This document shows, one piece after another, positions 59,136 through 64,000 of a stretch of DNA of 64,000 nt. Made by a program: the position numbers and the translations under genes. Position 1 is the stretch's first letter, and each line of letters begins with the position of its first letter. The notes beneath the pieces were generated by a model. That model made no database searches. It was not told the origin of the DNA and worked only from the letters and a program-made list of their open reading frames with translations. The stretch is from Bacillota bacterium (GTDB taxonomy: Bacteria > Bacillota > Clostridia > Acetivibrionales > Acetivibrionaceae): assembly GCA_023421115.1 (NCBI GenBank), contig JAEZUI010000070.1, positions 1 through 64,000 of the forward strand, given 5' to 3'.

Positions 59136-62100
59136 TCAAGGTTCAATACCCCATACTTTGCTACCTGATATGTAAGCCGGAGTCTTATCCCATGATACAA
59201 ATGATGCTGCTTGTGCGTTAAATGAATAATCATTAGACTGAGTATAATTGCTCCAGTCATTTTTTGCTACCCTAGCATTAATATCTACAAAGCTTCCGGC
59301 AGCAAGATTTCCTGCATCATTTGTAAATCCTATTTCTATATAATAGTCGGCATTAGAAACCGGTGCATCAAGTTTAACATAGTTAGCGGTTATTTTCGTG
59401 GACGCGATATTTGAATAATCGCACCAGAAACTCTGAGTCTTTTCTCCATCAATCGTATAATAATATCTTACTATAACATCAGCTAAGTTAACAGGGGTTG
59501 TACCTAAATTTGTAATTCTAATATTCGTAGAAATCTGGTTTACTTGTGCTGATTTATTAGAGTTAAAGAATTCAACCTTGAGGTTACCGTTCTGAGTCGG
59601 TGTAGGTGTCGGTGTTACATTGTTTGTAGCAGTTGGTGTAGGTGTTGCACTACCGGTTGGTGTAGGAGTTACGCTGCTTGTAGTAGTTGTTGGCGGAGTA
59701 GGTGTGGTCGTACTTCCTAACGAAAATCCAGCTAACAGCTTTGATTGTTCCCAATCATTCCGTCCGCCTAACAAATATATCTGGTTATCAAGTTTTGTAA
59801 GATAGTAACCACTAAGCTTATATATCATTGAGCTTTTATCCTGAGTCCATATCTCGCTTGCCGGATTATATTCTTCTATGGACGTAGAATAACTATAATT
59901 CTCTGTAGTACCTCCAAAAATGTATATCTTGCCTTCTATAGCCTCTGCTTTGATATTGGATTTAACAGCAGGCATAGTCGATTTGGTGCTCCATATGCCT
60001 GAAACCGTATCAAAAACGTAAACCGAATTTGTAGGGGTATAATTGTTCTGATCAGTTCCGCCCATTACATAAATCTTGTTATCAACTGAGGCTATCCCTG
60101 CATCAGCCAACCTGGCAGGAATATTTGTCTTAGCTGACATTATTCCAGTTTGGGGGTTGTATTCACTTACCATATCATACTCAGGTGACCCACCAATTAT
60201 ATAAATTTTATTGTTTGCAGAAACTAATGAAGTATACATTCTATAAGGAACAGTATATTTTGTAATCCATGTATCAGTTGCTGGATTATATTCAAATAGT
60301 ATACTTTGTAAAAAATCCGAGGTTCCCATAACATAAATCTTGTTACCTAAAGCTACAGCACCGGTAAAATGGTATGACGGATATGCATTTTCCTTTGAAG
60401 ACCAAAGACCGGTTTGAAGGTTATATGTCATTACTGAATTTATTTCATCATTATTTCCAAAGACAAATATATTATTGTCTACTGCAGCACAAGCTAAACT
60501 ATATCTTTCAAAAGGCAAACTATTATAAATTGTCCAGTTAGATTGGGTATTTACAGTTCTGGTGCTATATAGTATATTCATAACAGCCTGACCGTCACAT
60601 ATTTGCGGATATACCGCAGTTGAATTTATACTTGTTCCGTTCTCATTATCTATAAGTTTAAAGTTTTTTAATACTGTTGATTTTCCATCGGAAAAAGTAT
60701 CTTTTACACTTAAATACCAATTGCCGTCCGAATTTGATATATTATCAGAACTAATATCTGTTATATCTAAAGCTACCGTTGCATCGCAAGGAGTTGTGGT
60801 TCCATCAAAAGCATAATTACCTCCCAAATTATCCCCAAAGGCCATAGGTTTCCATATCAATGCCGGATTTGTATCGGTACTGTTGGAAAAACCTACATAA
60901 GTACTTATCTGATTTCTTGAGGAGTGGCTGAGTGTAAATTCTGCAATGAACTTAGGAGTATATGCCTGCTTGACAGTAATCCAATACAAGTCTGAAAATG
61001 CAACTGTTCTCATCTCGGCAGATGGACCTCCGATGACAGATGAAATGCTGTTTAAAGCATCATAGCACATCCATATATAACCATTATTACCCCAACTAGT
61101 TCCCCAAGAGTTTGCTATTTTAAACGCACCCTTTTCACCACTATCAACCATGTTGTTGTTGTTTAAATCCACCCATATATCGTCATTATAGCCAACTATG
61201 ACCATGGCATGTGAGCCTTCGTACCCATCAACCATGTAGCAGGCTTGCTGACCAACAAACTGCGTATCATTTGCAGTGCCGGGATCATCATTAACTTCCT
61301 TTGTCCTCCAGGAATAGATATTAGTTGATATTGAAAGAACATATCCATTAGTCAACATGGTTTTTATAGAACTTAAATCACTGTCATCAGGACTCGTTAC
61401 CAGCGTACCGTCACCATTGACCAAAGGAATATACCCCATTTTATCAGCTCTGTATTTCATGGCATTTTTATAAACCGATGACTGCGTCGGCCATTCCAAA
61501 TAGTTCTTCGAATTCAGCTTATCCCCGCTATATGGGAAATCGCTCCATAAAGCCGCTCCGTTTTGACTTAAAAGTCTATAAGCACTTGATTGATCTGAGC
61601 CATTGTCATTGCCACCATTTATAAAGTTATATGTCCATTTTGGAGATAATTTTGTAGTGTTATCAGTATCATCTTTTGCATTCCACCCTTTAGAACGTGC
61701 TACCATATAGGTCATCTGATAATATGTAGTGGCGAAAGCCACGCAGGAACTGATGTCCCCCTGGCTCCTTATGGAAGGAAAAGCTGCCAGAGTGCTGTTA
61801 TCAATATAATCCGGAAGTTCAGAAGCTGTTAAAAGACTATATGTTGAATCGGTTGGAACATTGATATTCTTTTCGGAAGATAGTAAATTTGATTCACCCT
61901 CTACCTCTTTCCCTTCTTCTACTGCAATGTCATCACGAAGAGCTTCCAACTTTTTAATCTTACGTTCTTTGTTAATTCGTTCAAGTCCTAGTCCGTTAAG
62001 CTTAACTTCTTTAGTCTTTATCATGTTTTCTTCTATCCATTTAAGACCTTCTTCAGTTGGCTCTTTGAGGCCTGTTGAATTTGAGTAACAGTTATAGTCG

Positions 62101-62219
62101 TATCCACTATCCTTTGTATTATTCTCCGCAGCATAATCTGCCGGTATTTGCGAAAATACCAACGTCACTAATAGCAAAAGGCTGACGAGAATCCTTGATT
62201 TTCCGCTTTTACTTTTCAT
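59136..62219 (-). CDS. Secreted papain-like (C1) protease with kelch repeats and CBM3
   Basis: 1,027 residues; ATG follows AAAGGAG. A signal peptide ends near residue 30. A propeptide-like region leads to the C1 domain (about 130-400) with the oxyanion Gln and catalytic Cys in QGDISSCVAFA, His in GSHAMVIVGY and Asn in IANSWGTSWG. A beta-sandwich region follows, then about six kelch repeats (about 560-830, repeated IYVMGG or IYIIGG units), a Thr/Pro linker and a CBM3-like module (about 880-1027). It should cleave protein while bound to polysaccharide. No dockerin is present. Confidence 0.9.
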   Translation of the reverse strand: MKSKSGKSRILVSLLLLVTLVFSQIPADYAAENNTKDSGYDYNCYSNSTGLKEPTEEGLKWIEENMIKTKEVKLNGLGLERINKERKIKKLEALRDDIAVEEGKEVEGESNLLSSEKNINVPTDSTYSLLTASELPDYIDNSTLAAFPSIRSQGDISSCVAFATTYYQMTYMVARSKGWNAKDDTDNTTKLSPKWTYNFINGGNDNGSDQSSAYRLLSQNGAALWSDFPYSGDKLNSKNYLEWPTQSSVYKNAMKYRADKMGYIPLVNGDGTLVTSPDDSDLSSIKTMLTNGYVLSISTNIYSWRTKEVNDDPGTANDTQFVGQQACYMVDGYEGSHAMVIVGYNDDIWVDLNNNNMVDSGEKGAFKIANSWGTSWGNNGYIWMCYDALNSISSVIGGPSAEMRTVAFSDLYWITVKQAYTPKFIAEFTLSHSSRNQISTYVGFSNSTDTNPALIWKPMAFGDNLGGNYAFDGTTTPCDATVALDITDISSDNISNSDGNWYLSVKDTFSDGKSTVLKNFKLIDNENGTSINSTAVYPQICDGQAVMNILYSTRTVNTQSNWTIYNSLPFERYSLACAAVDNNIFVFGNNDEINSVMTYNLQTGLWSSKENAYPSYHFTGAVALGNKIYVMGTSDFLQSILFEYNPATDTWITKYTVPYRMYTSLVSANNKIYIIGGSPEYDMVSEYNPQTGIMSAKTNIPARLADAGIASVDNKIYVMGGTDQNNYTPTNSVYVFDTVSGIWSTKSTMPAVKSNIKAEAIEGKIYIFGGTTENYSYSTSIEEYNPASEIWTQDKSSMIYKLSGYYLTKLDNQIYLLGGRNDWEQSKLLAGFSLGSTTTPTPPTTTTSSVTPTPTGSATPTPTATNNVTPTPTPTQNGNLKVEFFNSNKSAQVNQISTNIRITNLGTTPVNLADVIVRYYYTIDGEKTQSFWCDYSNIASTKITANYVKLDAPVSNADYYIEIGFTNDAGNLAAGSFVDINARVAKNDWSNYTQSNDYSFNAQAASFVSWDKTPAYISGSKVWGIEP

Positions 62220-62389
62220 TATTACTCACTCCTTTAGCAAAATTTGGTTTATTCTTACAACATTACCTTTTCAATCTAGGTATGTCATAGTAAATTATAC
62301 ATAAACTTAAATATCCTGTGCAGGATGATTTTAACCATAGGTTTTTTTCATCCTTTACAAAAGTTAAGTAATTATGTATAATATCTTAA

Positions 62390-63031
62390 TTAATACTTAA
62401 TATTGTTTAATATGTTACGTACGGTAATTACTTCCTTTAGAGATTTGCCATTAAATTTTTTAAGTATGCTTCTAGTCTGGCTTTTAATTGTACTTTCGCT
62501 TTTATTTAATCTTTCTGCCAATTCTCTGTTTGAAAAACCTTCCTGTTTTTTATCTAGGAGTTCTTTTTCACAAGGAGTTAAGGTAGTTTCGATTTTAATA
62601 TATTTATCCCTTAACAATTCTCTATACCCTCTCAATATAACACCAAAAGCTAGATTCTCCCTATGGGTTTTCCTGATTATATCCGGCAATTCAAGATAAT
62701 CATCCTTTAGTACATAATTAACAGCTCCTGCCAAAAATGACTTTTTAATAAGTTCTTCATTTTTTAGAGAAGTCACCATAATAACTTTTATGTCTTTTTT
62801 CATTCCCATAATATCAACCAGTACATCTATGCCATCATAACTATTACATCTAAGGTTTGCACCGAGCAAAATAACATCAACATCATTCTGTCTGATATAG
62901 TTAATCGTATCTTCCTTATTCGCAGCTATTCCGATGACTTTCAAATCTCGTTCTCTGTTTACAGATTCGGATATGACTCTTAACCAATCCTCCGAATCAT
63001 CAACTATAAATATTTCTATCTTTTTTAACAT
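62390..63031 (-). CDS. NarL/LuxR-type response regulator lacking the phospho-acceptor Asp
   Basis: 213 residues from ATG 63031 behind GGGGAT. The receiver domain (about 1-120) keeps the acidic pair (IVDDSEDW), the Thr/Ser (MVTSL) and the Lys (VLKDD), but the phosphorylated Asp position reads VILLGANL, with Gly. The C-terminal LuxR HTH is intact (LTPCEKELLDKKQEGFSNREL, then KSESTIKSQTRSILKK, shown in part). No histidine kinase is adjacent. It probably works without classical phosphorylation. Confidence 0.88.
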   Translation of the reverse strand: MLKKIEIFIVDDSEDWLRVISESVNRERDLKVIGIAANKEDTINYIRQNDVDVILLGANLRCNSYDGIDVLVDIMGMKKDIKVIMVTSLKNEELIKKSFLAGAVNYVLKDDYLELPDIIRKTHRENLAFGVILRGYRELLRDKYIKIETTLTPCEKELLDKKQEGFSNRELAERLNKSESTIKSQTRSILKKFNGKSLKEVITVRNILNNIKY

Positions 63032-63628
63032 ATGAAATCCCCATTTATATTTCTTAATTAATACTACATTTACGTAATTCTCTTTAGTAAAGCAAAGGAA
63101 AAACACCTTCGGGCATATTGCCTTCAAAAAACATACCTCGTAATCTTATATAATGATACCAAAATACAGTATATTATGGAATAAAAATTAATGCTTGCCA
63201 TGTGTTGACACAAATCTCATTTTGTTTTTCTATACTTTATAACGTAAATCAAATGGAAAAGTTGCTCACAAAATTAATTATCTTATAAATTATTAGCTAG
63301 GGCAAACAAATAGAAAATAATACAGATTTATATAAAATCTTGGACGTTTAAGTTTAGATTAAGTTTTGTATTATATAATCATATTGTATGGTAAAATATA
63401 ATTTATCAATAAATAATTTCCTAAAATCAATTCCTTACTTTATGCAGCCTTCGATTTAATATATCTGCAATTCAATAAAATAGGAATCCAGCAATAACTG
63501 TTTGATAGGTTATATTGTTAATGTTCTAAATAGACTTAGAATTTTTGCTTTATTAATTGTTTGCATATTAACAACTAATAAAACGTTGAGTTTATTTACA
63601 TAAAATACAAATAAGGGGGAGAAATATT
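63032..63628. other. AT-rich gap before the lamin-tail gene
   Basis: About 600 bases between divergent genes with no supported open frame. A TTGACA occurs at 63205-63210, but the nearest TATACT is 20 bases on, too far to call a promoter with confidence. No repeat-family copy or terminator was seen. Confidence 0.5.
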
Positions 63629-64000
63629 GTGAAAAAAGCTTTGTCAGTTTTATTTTCTATTACTCTGTCGTTATCCATATTGCTACCGACAGAGTTTTCA
63701 GTTGCTTCAGCAGAAGGCGGACAGTCCATATTTATTAATGAAATTATGGCAGCCAATTCTAAAACTATTAGGGATGGTGACTTAGAGGATGCAGATAAGG
63801 GTGCTAAGGGAGGAGCATATTCAGATTGGATAGAGCTCTATAATCCCAGCTCACAGGCGATTGACCTGAGAGGTTATACTATATCCGATTCAGAAGCGAC
63901 ATGGACTATCCCACAAGGGACTATCGGAGCATATGGATATTTGCTTATTTGGGCTTCCGACAAGGATAAAGTGACAAGAGACGGACAACTTCATACAAAC
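63629..64000 (+). CDS. Secreted lamin-tail domain protein, N-terminal part (cut by window edge)
   Basis: 124 codons are visible from a GTG start eight bases after AGGGGGAG. A signal peptide (KKALSVLFSITLSLSILL, ending near SVASA) leads into a lamin-tail domain: FINEIMAANS, YSDWIELYNPSSQAIDL, RGYTISDSEATWTIP and YGYLLIWAS. In clostridia such N-termini often head long surface proteins with CotH kinase or further carbohydrate-related domains; the rest lies outside the window. Confidence 0.85.
   Translation, partial: MKKALSVLFSITLSLSILLPTEFSVASAEGGQSIFINEIMAANSKTIRDGDLEDADKGAKGGAYSDWIELYNPSSQAIDLRGYTISDSEATWTIPQGTIGAYGYLLIWASDKDKVTRDGQLHTN

Noticed and set aside
1..64000. tRNA or rRNA genes, CRISPR arrays, prophage or transposase genes
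   Set aside because: None was recognised on either strand; the mobile-looking repeats have no coding capacity of their own.

Overview
The window is low-GC, densely coded, and carries mostly strong AGGAGG-type ribosome binding sites. It looks like a chromosomal segment of an anaerobic, Gram-positive, cellulolytic Clostridia member of the Acetivibrio/Hungateiclostridium/Ruminiclostridium type. The basis is the clostridial gene order around priA-def-fmt-rsmB-rlmN-prkC, the fused PurL, and secreted proteins with CBM3 and CBM6 modules and Thr/Pro linkers. That genus-level guess is inference. No rRNA, tRNA, CRISPR array, prophage, transposase gene, cohesin, dockerin or SLH domain was recognised.

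Layout. (1) 1-9.7 kb is a minus-strand housekeeping run in the order priA, def, fmt, DUF116 protein, zinc metallopeptidase, rsmB, rlmN, PP2C phosphatase, prkC (cut by the window edge). It covers replication restart, N-formylmethionine start and removal, rRNA methylation and Ser/Thr phosphosignalling. (2) 10-16.9 kb holds a small P-loop protein, an apbE/NusG-II/Gx-transporter operon, a double-OB-fold SSB-like protein, a reduced Mur-ligase-like protein, a polysaccharide deacetylase, an endonuclease III-like glycosylase and a TM1266-like regulator. (3) 17-24.3 kb on the plus strand has asnB, with a terminator-like hairpin in its leader, and a 1,620-residue secreted protein carrying five CBM6 modules, one CBM3 and a vWA-like region. 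(4) 24.6-33.7 kb has purL divergent from a LysR regulator, a DEAD-box helicase, an isolated rpoZ, and a cupin regulator paired with an acyl-CoA synthetase. (5) 33.8-39 kb has htpG behind a perfect CIRCE operator, a Fur-family regulator, a prepilin peptidase and an FHA protein. (6) 39-46 kb has a GGDEF-ATPase-STAND-TPR fusion, a secreted stalk-domain protein and an M24 peptidase. (7) 46.3-55 kb has two small orphan proteins, a membrane TPR protein, folC, secA, a DUF5317 protein and a YerC-like regulator. (8) 55.3-64 kb has cca with an alpha/beta hydrolase, a beta-lactamase-fold lipoprotein, a decayed copy of the hydrolase, a secreted papain-like protease with kelch repeats and CBM3, a response regulator lacking its phospho-acceptor Asp, and the start of a secreted lamin-tail protein.

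The most striking non-coding feature is three families of short palindromic dispersed repeats. Family A (seven copies, 89-157 bp, ends AAGG...CCT) and family B (two clear copies and one degraded, about 97 bp, ends GGGATAACG...CGTTATCCC) look like non-autonomous transposon-type elements. Family C (two copies, 103-104 bp) is a double-hairpin unit. Several copies abut start codons or supply the stop codon of a neighbouring gene, so they probably shape gene ends and transcript structure here.

Start sites were chosen by ribosome binding site and family N-terminus; many differ from the longest open frame. All functional calls come from motif and family recognition by eye, without database searches.
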